DNA of 64,000 bases, from contig JAXRKP010000575.1 of assembly GCA_037039925.1 (NCBI GenBank), positions 65,001-129,000 on the forward strand, read 5' to 3'. Of this stretch, positions 23,961 through 36,165 are shown in pieces. Origin of the DNA: Doris montereyensis (lineage: Eukaryota; Mollusca; Gastropoda; Nudibranchia; Dorididae). The position numbers and the translations under genes are program-made. The first letter of the stretch is position 1; every line of letters starts with the position of its first letter. A model generated the notes under the pieces. That model had not been told where the DNA came from, did no database searches, and worked only from the letters and a program-made list of their open reading frames with translations.

Positions 23961-24762
23961 ATGATTTCATTGAATTCATGTCAGTGTGAATAGACGCCAT
24001 AAAAAATAATTTCAATAGCCTCTATCGGTCTGCAGCATATTATGCAATTGGATGGGTGAATTGTACCCTTCCTTATCTAATAACACATTACTCTGTTAAT
24101 TAGTCTCTGTACGATAAAACAAAAACGCGCTATTTAATATCTTTATTAATATTACCACCATATTCTGCTACTTAAACCAAAGACTTAAATACAAAATGCT
24201 CAATTCAGTTTTTTAAAATAAAAGATAGTCAGGTGAGGTGATGGGTGGACGAATGAACGAATGAATGAATGAATAAAAATGGAGAGAGAAATGAATAGAG
24301 GAATAAAACATCAGTTAATACTATCTAGTCGTGTAATATATCATTGTCTTTTTCTTAATTAGCAGAACTCATTACTATTTGTAGTAATTAGCTGTTACTA
24401 AACACTAATGAGATAACTAATTAATAAGATATTAATATTTAGATGTCTGTGTTATGATGTTATTTCCTGGGGTGCGTTTCACACATCTATTTTTCTAGAA
24501 AAATCTGCTTTGCGGGAGTGAGATAAATTGGTTTTACGTAGACGTTGTGACCGCTAAAGGTATGAACAGTTCTATTGATAAACGGGGAATCGTGTACAAA
24601 GACTTGTCTCAGCCCGTTTCGTTAACACCTGCATTATCTGCATGGATTGCTAAAAACCTCCTTTCTCTCTCTCTCTCTCTCTCTTTCTCTATCACACACA
24701 CACACAATACACACTAACACACTCGCTTTTCACTCTCAAATACCCATATTTCACTTTTTTGC
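23961..24762. other. Polinton non-coding right region
   Basis: No gene can be supported. It contains a GAAT-rich stretch at about 24250-24275, a (CT)n run at 24663-24683 and a short (CA)n, then meets the right terminal repeat. Confidence 0.5.
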
Positions 24763-24974
24763 ATTTTTTTTTTATATTTGTAAAAATGGCTAAAAAATGA
24801 TGGGGGTTTTTTTTATGAAAGACGATTTATTTATTTTATTTATTTTTAGTGTTTTTTTTTTTAAAGGGCTTAAATTAATGTGTTTTTATGTTTTGGAATT
24901 TCCCTGCGCGGGTCGGATGTGGAACGAAGTGGAGCATAGGCCGTGGGGATATTCCAAAACTCTATATTGCTACT
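24763..24974 (-). repeat. Polinton right terminal inverted repeat
   Basis: The reverse complement starts AGTAGCAATATAGAGTTTTGG and aligns with the left terminal repeat for about 212 bp. The two repeats differ by scattered substitutions and small indels, consistent with an old insertion. Confidence 0.92.
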
Positions 24975-24980
24975 CATATC
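24975..24980. repeat. Target-site duplication CATATC (right)
   Basis: Identical to 15623-15628. Removing the element and one copy restores an uninterrupted 22-bp repeat unit. Confidence 0.85.
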
Positions 24981-25905
24981 AGTTCCCCTTTCTTTCCATA
25001 TCAGTTCCCTTTCTTTCCATATCAGTTCCCTCTTTTCTTTCCATATCGTTCCCTTTCTTTCTTTCCATATCAGTTCCCCTTTCTTTCCATATCAGTTCCC
25101 TTTTTCATTCCATATCAGTTCCCTTTCTTTCTTTCCATATCAGTTCCCCTTTTTCAGTTTCCATATCAGTTCCCCTTTCTTTTCATATCAGTTCCTTTCT
25201 TTCTTCCATATCAGTTCCCTTTCTTTCTTTCCATATCAGTTCCCCTTTCTTTCTTTCCATATCAGTTCCCCTTTTCTTTCCATATCAGTTCCCCTTTCTT
25301 TCCATATCAGTTCCCCTTTCTTTCCATATCAGTTCCCCTTTCTTTCCATATCAGTTCCCCTTTCTTTCCATATCAGTTCCCCTTTCTTTCCATATCAGTT
25401 CCCTTTCTTTCTTCCATATCAATTCCCTTTCTTTCTTTCCATATCAGTTCCTCTTTCTTTCTTTCCATATCAGTTCCCTTTCTTGTCATATCAGTTCCCT
25501 TTCTTTCTTTCCATATCAGTTCCCTTTCTTTCTTTCCATATCAGTTCCCCTTTCTTTCTTTCCATATCAGTTCCCCTTTCTTTCCATATCAGTTCCCCTT
25601 TCTTTCCATATCAGTTCCCCTTTCTTTCCATATCAGTTCCCTTTCTTTCCATATCAGTTCCCCTTTCTTTCCATATCAGTTCCCCTTTGTTTCCATATCA
25701 GTTCCCCTTTCTTTCTTTCCATATCAGTTCCCCTTTCTTTCCATATCGGTTCCCTTTCTTTCTTTCCATATCAGTTCCCCTTTCTTTCCATATCAGTTCC
25801 CTTTCTTTCTTTCCATATCAGTTCCCTTTCTTTCTTTCCATATCAGTTCCCTTTCTTTCTTTCCATATCAGTTCCCTTTCTTTCTGTCCATATCAGTTCT
25901 CCTTT
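24981..25905. repeat. 22-bp minisatellite, right arm
   Basis: Continuation of the array at 14328-15628 in the same orientation, with about 40 units of 21-26 bp. It produces overlapping open frames of up to 421 codons (FPYQFPF-type repeats), none of which is a gene. Confidence 0.95.
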
Positions 25906-26085
25906 CTTTTTTCGTTTTTGCTTGAGTGTCTCAATTATAATTTTCGTCCACCTTTCTCCAGGTCTGTCTTTTGGTCTTTTATCTTGGGTTGTAGCATTGT
26001 ATACTGATTTAGCTATTTTCTTATCATTCATTCTCTGTACGAGCCCAAACCATTTGAATTGATATATTTTCAATCTTTTGTCATA
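25906..26085 (-). mobile_element. LINE family 1, 3'-coding fragment
   Basis: The minus strand encodes the C-terminal signature seen in the fuller LINE (WFGLVQRMNDKKIAKSVYNA, followed by KRPKDRPGERW). The last ~110 bp before the LINE tail are missing; instead the 22-bp array, whose unit resembles that tail, starts here on the correct side. Confidence 0.78.
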
Positions 26086-26122
26086 GCGTTGTGCGTGATT
26101 GTAATGACATAATTTTTTTCAG

Positions 26123-26279
26123 ACAAGAGAGAGAAAATTTTGTCCTTGCCACCAAAGTGAGAGGCAACATGGGTGTTGACCACAACATAAACAACAGCGG
26201 CTTGAGTCGACGTCACATCACTGCCAGCATTGACAAGAGTCTGCAGCGCTTGCATACCAGTTATGTGGACCTGTATCAG
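26123..26279 (+). pseudogene. AKR copy A, exon 3 (intact exon)
   Basis: 157-nt exon, acceptor TTTTTTTCAG, donor CAG|GTGTGA. It encodes ENFVLATKVRGNMG, DHNINNSGLSRRHI and SLQRLHTSYVDLYQ. The Lys of ATKV is the third catalytic residue of the AKR fold. Open and nearly identical to exon 3 of copy B. Its 3' end is repeated twice downstream. Confidence 0.85.
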
Positions 26280-26507
26280 GTGTGACTTTCAACCCTTTTG
26301 ACAAGGTTTATGTCTACGTCTTCTGTGTCTGTGACCTATATTGATATGAGTCTGCAGCGATTGCATACCAGTTATGTGGACCTGTATCAGGTGTGACTTT
26401 CAACCCTTTTGACAAGCTTTATGTCTACGTCTTCTCTGTCTGTGACCTATATTGACATGAGTCTGCAGCGATTGCATACCAGTTATGTGGACCTGTATCA
26501 GGTGTGA
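26239..26507 (+). repeat. Exon-3 donor repeat of copy A: 111-bp unit, 3 copies
   Basis: The last 43 bp of exon 3 (AGTCTGCAGCG to CTGTATCAG) plus the GTGTGAC donor and about 68 bp of intron recur. The CAG|GT junctions lie after 26279, 26390 and 26501, exactly 111 bp apart. Reading through any donor meets TGA at once. Confidence 0.95.
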
Positions 26508-26634
26508 CGTTCTTTTTCTTCTTCTGTCTATCTGTATCGCTCTCATTCATCGACTGTATATTCTATGTCTGTGCGTGTGTGTTGTGTGTGTGTGTATTGT
26601 GTCTCGTTTTCCTTGTCAATAATTATCATCTCCT

Positions 26635-28060
<1,426 letters not shown>

Positions 28061-28159
28061 GTTAACTTGTGTTATAATGTAATTTAAAAAAGCCTTGCCT
28101 GGTTTAAGTACTAGGCTTGTATATTATACATAAATATTTAAATGAATTATTTGTCACAG

Positions 28160-28333
28160 ACCCACCTTTGGGACAAGGCAACCCCTTAGAAGAAACACTT
28201 GCGGCTCTGGACGACTTGGTCAGATGTGCGTACCCGCTATGCAGGTGCCAGTAACCCACGGATGGCAGACCCAGAAACTGGAAACCATGGATATGACTGA
28301 GAAACTTGATTGAACCCATTCGTCAGCCTACAG
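28160..28333 (+). pseudogene. AKR copy A, exon 4 (multiple indels)
   Basis: Matches exon 4 of copy B from acceptor (TTGTCACAG) to donor (CTACAG|GTAGGA), and both happen to be 174 nt. Within it, one base is missing at GCAACCCCTTAG (creating a TAG), two bases near GATGTGCGTACC and two near AGTAACCCACGG. About five extra bases lie near CCATGGATATGACTGAG. The family's FWDKATPLEETL, YAGASN and NPFVSLQ blocks therefore fall in different frames. The catalytic His codon (THLWD) is retained upstream of the breaks. Confidence 0.85.
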
Positions 28334-28499
28334 GTAGGAGACCAATTGACGTTGTAGGCCACGTACATAGGCGTTAAGGTGAAATTTGTTACTTACTAAA
28401 TTGTCTGTTTCATTGTTCAGTGGGATTTAAGTTATCATTTCTCTTTTTTAGAATATTATTATCAAAGTCAGCTTTGTATTTTTTTATTTACTTATTTAA

Positions 28500-28740
28500 T
28501 TATCCTCGTGGTGCTTGGCAGCACACAAGGCCGACACAGTGGATCGCACATTGATCTCGATTAGATGCCAATTTTGTCATCTGCCGCCACGTCCATCCCT
28601 GGATATTCATCTCTTCTTCGAGTTTCCTCCTCCGGGTCTCTAACCGGCGACCTCGCTTCCTTGTTACCCGAGGGGTCCATCTGAGGGCTATTTGTATTTT
28701 AGGGATGGCTTTAGCATTCATCTTAATGATGTCACCAGTC
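28500..28740 (-). mobile_element. LINE C-terminal fragment, second family
   Basis: The minus strand encodes ALRWTPRVTRKRGRRLETRR and TWRQMTKLASNRDQ, the Arg-rich C-terminal signature widespread in invertebrate non-LTR retrotransposons (the RWTP.G.RKRGRP pattern). Only this short piece is present. Confidence 0.6.
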
Positions 28741-28854
28741 CAATGAATTTTGTAGCAGCCCCCTTCCCCACCCCTTTTAAAGCAGGCTACATTGTCTCGC
28801 CGACGCGTTGAATCGTGTCAACCTTTTCCAGTTACCGTAATCTTTATATCTCTT

Positions 28855-29085
28855 TTTCTTTCTTTCTTTCTTTTCTTTCTTTCTTTTTTCTTTCTTTTCA
28901 GTTCCCCATTATACCTCCCGGTGTATGGTTTAGATGTACGATATGATCTTTCTCCAGGCTACCGTCTTCTGCCTTTTAGTCTTTTACCTTGGGTTTTAGC
29001 ATTGTCTACTGATTTAGCTATTTTCTTATCATTCATTCTCTTTACATACCCAAGCCATCTAGTTACATCACGTTTCAAAGTTTGT
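28855..29085 (-). mobile_element. LINE family 1, 3'-end fragment with (GAAA)n tail
   Basis: On the minus strand: the C-terminal coding end, the AGGTATAATGGGGAACTG terminus and a GAAA-rich tail at 28858-28900. The left boundary is the tail, so the insertion is 5'-truncated. Confidence 0.75.
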
Positions 29086-29099
29086 ATACAAATTTCCTG

Positions 29100-29740
29100 G
29101 TGCAAATATTCGTCTTTTATTCACATTTTGTATTTACAATATTTCTGTCTTTTATTCACATTGTATTTACAATATTTCTGTCTTTTATTCACGTTTTGTA
29201 TTTACATTATTTCTGTCTTTTATTCACGTTTTGCATTTACATTATTTCTGTCTTTTATTCACGTTTTGTATTTACATTATTTCTGTCTTTTATTCACGTT
29301 TTGTATTTACATTATTTTTGTCTTTTATTCAGGTTTTATATTAACATTATTTTTGTCTTTTATTCACGTTTTATATTAACATTATTTCTGTCTTTTATTC
29401 AGGTTTTATCTTAACAATATTTCTGTCTTTTATTCAGGTTTTATCTTAACATTATTTCTGTCTTTTATTCACGTCTTATATTTACATTATTTCTGTCTTT
29501 TATTCAGGTTTTATCTTAACATTATTTCTGTCTTTTATTCACGTTTTATATTTACATTATTTCTGTCTTTTATTCACGTTTTGTATTTACATTATTTCTG
29601 TCTTTTATTCAGGTTTTATATTAGCATTATTCCTGTCTTTTATTCACGTTTTGTATTTACATTATTTCTGTCTTTTATTCATGTTTTGTATTTACATTAT
29701 TCCTGTCTTTTATTCACGTTTTGTATTTACATTATTTCAG
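29100..29740 (+). repeat. 35-bp minisatellite ending at the exon-5 splice acceptor
   Basis: About 18 units containing TTTACATTATTTCTGTC and TTTTATTCACGTTTTG. The last unit runs into the exon: where other copies read ATTATTTCTG, it reads ATTATTTCAG and is followed directly by exon 5. The pyrimidine tract and acceptor thus appear to be one repeat unit. Confidence 0.93.
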
Positions 29741-29838
29741 CAAGAATACAGTCTGCTCAGCCGGTTTTCGGAGGTTGAGTCGTTTGCTGTGTGCAAAACG
29801 GAAGGCCTAGGCGTGCTACCATGGAGTCCACTGAAAGG
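29741..29838 (+). pseudogene. AKR copy A, exon 5 (intact exon)
   Basis: 98-nt exon, open, encoding QEYSLLSRFSEVESFAV and GLGVLPWSPLKG, with donor AAAGG|GTCAAA. The donor is weaker than the GTAAAA of copy B. It forms part of the barrel after the catalytic His exon. Confidence 0.85.
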
Positions 29839-29861
29839 GTCAAACATTGTCATCATGGCTT

Positions 29862-30245
29862 TTCAATTCAATTCAATTCAATTCAATTCAATTCAATTCA
29901 ATTCAATTCAATTCAATTCAATTCAATTCAATCAATTCCATTCAATTCAATCCAATTCAATTCAATTCAATTCAATCATATCCATTCAATTCCATTCATT
30001 TCAATTCAATTCAATTCAATTCAATTCAGTTCAGTTCAATTCAATTCAATTCAATTCAATTCAATTCAATTCAATTCAATTCAATTCAATTCAATTCAAT
30101 TCAATTCAATTCAATCCAATTCAATTCAATTCAATTCAATTCAATTGAATTCAATTCAATTCAATCATATCCATTCAATTCCATTCAATTCAATTCAATT
30201 CAATTCAATTCAATTCAATTCAATTCAATTCAATCAATTCAATCA
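29862..30245. repeat. (CAATT)n pentanucleotide microsatellite
   Basis: About 75 copies of a CAATT unit with occasional CATATCCATT or CAGTT interruptions, starting inside a CATGGCTTTTCAA word. Asn-Ser-Ile-Gln-Phe peptide frames in all three frames are translations of it. Confidence 0.97.
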
Positions 30246-30499
30246 TCTTTATTATTGATTCTTTAGAAATATAAGAAAATTATACTTGTGTTATCACAAA
30301 TAAAAGAATATATCAATGCATTTAAATTAAAAACAAATGTAACTTAAGCTAATCATTAAATGTATAGATTTTATGAGAAATATAAAGATGCAAAGATGAG
30401 TAAATCGATAGTGCGGTGAAACAATAGATTTATACTTTTTTTTTTTTTTTAAATTAAGGAAAAAAGAAAAAGAAAAAAAAGGTTTTTTTTTAATGGACA

Positions 30500-30665
30500 T
30501 CCTTGTGGCTTTTCAATAACATCATCATGGCTTTTCAATAACATCATCATGGCTTTTCGATAACATCATCAGGGCTTTTCAATGACATCATCATGACTTT
30601 TCAATAATATCATCATGGCTTTTCAATAACATCATCATGGCTTTTGAATGGCATTATCACGGTTG
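30500..30665. repeat. 22-bp minisatellite, about 8 copies
   Basis: Units of CATGGCTTTTCAATAACATC plus AT. A related unit without the TTCAAT part fills the same intron of copy B (61580 onward). Confidence 0.9.
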
Positions 30666-30782
30666 TTCAAGAATAAGAAGAAGAAAAGAAGAAGAAAAAC
30701 TCCAAATGAAGTCAGTCTTACATTTTACAGCATGGTTAATAACAAACCGTACATTTTGTCCTATTTATATCACTGACTATAG

Positions 30783-30956
30783 CGGCCTGCTGACAGGAAG
30801 GTTCAAACGAGGCGCAAAACCAGCGGAAGGCCGCATTGGCTGGGTTGCTGAGAATGAAAAGGAGAGAACTCCCCCCAGCATGCCCAGCCTGGTCAGGGGT
30901 GGATGACAAGTCCTTTGATATCATAGAAGCCCTGGAAAGAATTGCCCAAAAGATAG
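30783..30956 (+). pseudogene. AKR copy A, exon 6 (frameshift in a C run)
   Basis: Acceptor CTATAG, donor GATAG|GTCTGT. The first part reads GLLTGRFKRGAKPAEGRIG and WVAENEKERT. After ACTCCCCCC the sequence continues in the next frame as WSGVDDKSFDIIEALERI then AQKIG. The length of 174 nt is one more than the phase of the neighbouring exons requires, so an extra C in the run is the simplest break. The exon's 3' end is the source of the 5.2-kb array that follows. Confidence 0.85.
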
Positions 30957-33900
30957 GTCTGTTTCATTCCTTTATCCAAAAGATAGGTTTATTTCATTCC
31001 ATTGCCCAAAACGTAGGTCTCTTTCATTCCTTTTTCCAAAAGATAGGTCTATTTCATTTCATTGCCCAAAAGATAGGTCTGTTTCATTCCATTGCCCAAA
31101 AGATAGGTCTATTTCATTCCATTGCCCAAAAGGTAGGTCTGTTTCATTCATTTACCCAAAAGATAGGTCCATTTCATTCCATTGCCCAAAAGGTAGGCCT
31201 GTTTCATTCCTTTACCCAAAATAGAGGTCTGTTTCATTCCATTGCCCAAAAGGTAGGTCTGTTTCATTCCTTTACCCAAAAGATAGGTCTGTTTCATTCC
31301 ATTGCCCAAAAGGTAGGTCTGTTTCATTCCTTTACTCAAAAGATAGGTCTATTTCATTCCATTGCCCAAAAGATAGGTCTATTTCATCCAATTGCCCAAA
31401 AAGATAGGTCCATTTCATTCATTTACCCACAAGATAGGTCTGTTTCACTCTTACTCAGAAGCTAGGTCTGTTTCATTCCATTGCCCAAAAGATAGGTCTA
31501 TTTCATTCCATTGCCCAAAAGATAGGTCTATTTCATTCCATTGCCCTAAAGATAGGTCTATTTCATTCTATTGCCCAAAAGATAGGTCCATTTCATTCCA
31601 TTGCCCAAAAGGTAGGTCTATTTCATCCCTTTACCCAAAATATAGGTCTGTTTCATTCCATTGCCCAAAAGGTAGGTCTGTTTCATTCCTTTACCCAAAG
31701 ATAGGTCAGTTTCATTCCATTGCCCAAAAGATAAGTCTATTTCATTTCATTGCCCAAAAGATAGGTCTATTTCATTCCATTGCCCAAAAGATAGGTCTAT
31801 TTCATCCAATTGCCCAAAAGATATGTCCATTTCATTCATTTACCCACAAGATAGGTCTCTTTCACTCCCTTACCCAGAAGCTAGGTCTATTTCATTCCAT
31901 TGCCCAAAAGATAGGTCTAGTTCATTCCATTGCCCAAAGATAGGTCTAGTTCATTCCATTGCCCAAAAGATAGGTCTAGTTCATTCCATTGCCCAAAAGA
32001 TAGGTCTATTTAATTCCATTGCCCAAAAGATAGGTCTATTTCATTTCATTGCCCAAAAAGATAGGTGTATTTCATTCCATTGCCCAAAGATAGGTGTATT
32101 TCATTCCATTGCCCAAAAGATAGGTCTATTTCATTCCATTGCCCAAAAAGATAGGTGTATTTCATTCCATTGCCCGAAATGTAGGTCGGTTTCATTCATT
32201 TACCCAAAAGGTAGGTCTATTTCATTCCATTGCTCAAAATGTAGGTCGGTTTCATTCATTTACCCAAAAGATAGGTCTATTTCATTCCATTGCCCAAAAT
32301 GTAGGTCGGTTTCATTCATTTACCCAAAAGATAGGTCTATTTCATTCCATTGCCCAAAATGTAGGTCGGTTTCATTCATTTACCCAAAAGGTAGGTCTAT
32401 TTCATTCCATTGCTCAAAAGATAGGTGTGTTTCACTCCTTTACCCAAACGGCAGGTCTGTTTCATTCATTTGCCCAAATGATAGATCTGTTTCACCCATT
32501 TACACAAAAAGATAGGTATGTTTCATTCTTTTACCCAAAAGATAGGTGTGTTTCATTCATTTACACAAAAGATAGGTATGTTTCATTCATTTACCCATAA
32601 GATAGGTCTGTTTCATTCATTTACACAAAGATAGCTCTGTTTCATTCATTTACCCACAAGACAGGTCTATTTCATTCATTTACCCACACGATAGGTTTGT
32701 TTCATTCATTTACCCACAAGATAGGTATGTTTCACTCATTTACCAACAAGATAGGTCTGTTTCATCTATTTACTCACAAGATAGGTCTGTTTCATTCCTT
32801 TACCCAAAAGATATGTGTGTTTCATTCCTTTAACCAAAAGATAGGTGTGTTTCATTCCTTTACCCAAAAGACAAGTCTGTTTCATTCCATTACCCAAAAG
32901 ATAGGTTTGTTTCATTCCATTACCCAAAAGATAGGTCTGTTTCATTCCATTACCCAAAAGATAGATCTGTTTCATTCATTTACCAAAAAGATAGGTCTGT
33001 TTCATTCCTTTGCCCAAAAGATAGGCCTGTTTCACTCCATTAGCCAAAAGATATGTCTGTTTCATTCCTTTGCCCAAAAGATAGGCCTGGCTCATTCCAT
33101 TACCCAAAAGATATGTCTGTTTCATTCATTTACCCAAAAGATAGGCCTGGCTCATTCCATTACCCAAAAGATAGGTCTACTTACTTCCATTACCCAAAAT
33201 ATAGGTCTGTTTCATTCATTTACCCAAAAGATAGGTCTGTTTAATTTATTTACCCAAAAGATAGATGTGTTTCATTCATTTACCCAAAAGATAGGTGCGT
33301 TTCATTCATTTATCCAAAAATAGGTCTATTTCATTCATTTACCAAAAGACAGGTCTGTTTCATTCATTTACCCAAAAGATAGTTCTGTTTCATTCATTTA
33401 CTCAAAGGATAGGTCTATTTCATTCATTCACCCAAAGGATAGGTCTATTTCATTCATTTACCCAAAAAGATAGGTCTATTTCATTCATTTACCCACAAGA
33501 TAGATCTATTTCATTCATTTACTCAAAAGATAGATCTATTTCATTCATTTACTCACAAGATAAGTCTGTTTCATTCCCTTGTCCAAATGATAGGTCTGTT
33601 TCATTCATTTACCAAAAAGATAGGTCTGTTTCATTCCTTTGTCCAAATGATAGGTCTGTTTCATTCATTTACCCAAAAGATAGATCTGTTTCATTCATTT
33701 ACCCAAACGATAGGTCTGTTTCATTCCTTTGTCCAAAAGATAGGTCTATTTCATTCATTTACCCAAAAGATAGGTCTATTTCATTCATTTACCCACAAGA
33801 TAGATCTATTTCATTCATTTACTCAAAAGATAGGTCTGTTTCATTCCTTTGTCCAAATGATAGGTCTGTTTCATTCATTTATCCAAAGATAGATCTGTTT

Positions 33901-36165
33901 CATTCATTTACCCAAAAGATAGATCTGTTTCATTCTTTTACCCAAAAGATAGATCTGTTTCATTCATTTACCCAAAAAGATAGGTATATTTCATTCATTT
34001 ACCCACACGATAGATCTATTTCATTCATTTACTCAAAAGATAGATCTATTTCATTCATTTACTCACAAGATAGGTCTGTTTCATTCCTTTGTCCAAATGA
34101 TAGGTCTGTTTCATTCATTTACCAAAAAGATAGGTCTGTTTCATGCTTTTGTCCAAAAGATAGGTCTATTTCATTCATTTACCCAAAAGAAAGGTCTGTT
34201 TCATTCATTTACTCAAAAGATAGGTCTGTTTCATTCCTTTGTCCAAATGATAGGTCTGTTTCATTCATTTACCCAAAAGATAGATCTGTTTCATTCATTT
34301 ACCCAAAAGATAAGTAGGTTTCATTCATTTACCCAAAAGATAGGTCTGTTTCATTCCTTTACCCAAAAGATAGGTCTGTTTTATTCATTTACCCAAAAGA
34401 TAGGTCTGTTTCATTCCTTTGTCCAAATGATCGGTCTGTTTCACTCCTTTGCCTACAAGATAGGTCTGTTTCATTCCATTACCCTAAATACATGTTTCAA
34501 ATGTCTGTTTAATTTATTTACCCAAAAGATAGGTGTGGTTCACTCCCTTACCCAGAAGATAGGTCTGTTTCATTCCTTTGCCCAAATAATGGGTCTGTTT
34601 CACTCCTTTACCCACAAGATAGGTCTGTTTCACCCTTTTACCCCCCAAGATAGGTCTGTTTACCCCTTTACCCCAAAATAGGTCTGTTTCACCCTTTACC
34701 CCCAAGATAGGTCTGTTTCACTCATTTATCCCCAAGATAGATCTGTTTCACTCATTTACCCACAAGATAGGTCTGTTTCATTCATTTACCAACAAGATAG
34801 GTCTGTTTCACTCCTTTACCCAAATGATGGGTCTGTTTCACTCCTTTACCCAAATGATGGGTCTGTTTCACTCCCTTACCCAAATGATGGGTCTGTTTCA
34901 CTCCTTTACCCAAATGATGGGTCTGTTTCACTCCTTACCCAAATGATGGGTCTGTTTCACTCCCTTACCCAAATGATGGGTCTGTTTCACTCCTTTACCC
35001 AAATGATGGGTCTGTTTCACTCCTTTACCCAAATGATGGGTCTGTTTCACTCCTTTACCCAAATGATGGGTCTGTTTCACTCCCTTACCCAAATGATGGG
35101 TCTGTTTCACTCATTTACCCAAATGATGGGTCTGTTTTACTCCTTACCCAAATGATGGGTCTGTTTTACTCCTTACCCAAATGATGGGTCTGTTTTACTC
35201 CCTTACCCAAATGATGGGTCTGTTTTACTCCCTTACCCAAATGATGGGTCTGTTTTACTCCTTACCCAAATGATGGGTCTGTTTCACTCCTTTACCCAAA
35301 TGATGGGTCTGTTTCACTCCTTTACCCACAAGATAGGTCTGTGTCACTCATTTACCCAAAATATAGATTTGTTTCCTTCCTTTGCCCACAAGATAGGCCT
35401 GGTTCACTTCTGTGCCCACAAGATAGGTCTGTTTCCTTCCTTTGCCCACAAGATAGGTCTGTTTCCTTCCTTTGTCCACAGGATAGGTCTGTTTCATTCC
35501 TCTGCCCACAAGATGGGTGTGTTTCACTCCTTTACCCAAAAGATTGATATGTTTCACTCCTTTTCCCAAAAGATTGGTGTGTTTCACTCCTTTGTCCAAA
35601 CAATTGGTGTGTTTCACTCCTTTTCCCAAAAGATGGGTGTGTTTCACTCCTTTGTCCAAAAATTGGTGTGTTTCACTCCTTTTCCCAAAAGATTAGTGTG
35701 TTTCACTCCTTTTCCCAAAAGATGGGTGTGTTTCATTCACTCTTTTTCCCAAAAGATGGGTGTGTTTCATTCACTCCTTTTCCCAAAAGATGGGTGTGTT
35801 TCATTCACTCTTTTTCCCAAAAGATGGGTGTGTTTCACTCCTTTTCCAAAAAAGATGAGTGTGTTTCACTCCTTTTCCCAAAAGATGGGTGTGTTTCACT
35901 CCTTTTCCCCAAAAGATGGGTGTGTTTCATTCACTCTTTTTCCCAAAAGATGGGTGTGTTTCACTCCTTTTCCCAAACGATTGGTGTGTTTCACTCCTTT
36001 TCCCAAAAGATGGGTGTGTTTCATTCACTCCTTTTCCCAAAAGATGGGTGTGTTTCACTCCTTTTCCCAAAAGATTGGTGTGTTTCACTCCTTTTCCCAA
36101 AAGATTGGTGTGTTTCACTCCTTTTCCCAAAAGATAGATCTGTTTAATTCCTTAACCCAAAGGAT
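30957..36165 (+). repeat. 30-bp exon-6 donor satellite, about 170 copies
   Basis: Exon 6 ends ATTGCCCAAAAGATAG and its donor begins GTCTGTTTCATTCC. The array unit is exactly these two pieces joined head to tail. Most copies keep GATAGGTCTGTTTCATTC or a one-base variant. Subregions are homogenised: an ATGATGGGTCTG form at 34820-35310 and a GATGGGTGTGTTTCACTCC form of 30-34 bp at 35510-36130. Being 30 bp, it keeps frames open for up to 340 codons (KIGLFHSFTQ repeats); these are not independent genes. Confidence 0.96.

Larger units (their letters stand above)
15629..24974. mobile_element. Degenerate Polinton/Maverick DNA transposon, 9.35 kb
   Basis: Terminal inverted repeats of about 212 bp begin with AG, and a 6-bp target duplication (CATATC) flanks the element. 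Inside, in order, are zinc-ribbon-like remnants (+), a protein-primed family B DNA polymerase (+), a capsid-like gene (-), a second minus-strand remnant, a zinc-ribbon/HNH-like remnant (+) and a retroviral-type integrase (+). Polymerase B plus integrase with long inverted repeats and 6-bp duplications defines Polintons. All genes carry stops and frameshifts, so the copy is inactive. Its AT content is far higher than its surroundings. It sits inside a minisatellite in intron 2 of AKR copy A. Confidence 0.92.

Noticed and set aside
24797..26062. 421-codon and two other long overlapping open frames
   Set aside because: They translate the 22-bp minisatellite in three frames (YQFP-type peptide) and continue into LINE debris; not a gene.
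29651..30266. Asn-Ser-Ile-Gln-Phe repeat frames
   Set aside because: Translations of (CAATT)n in each frame.
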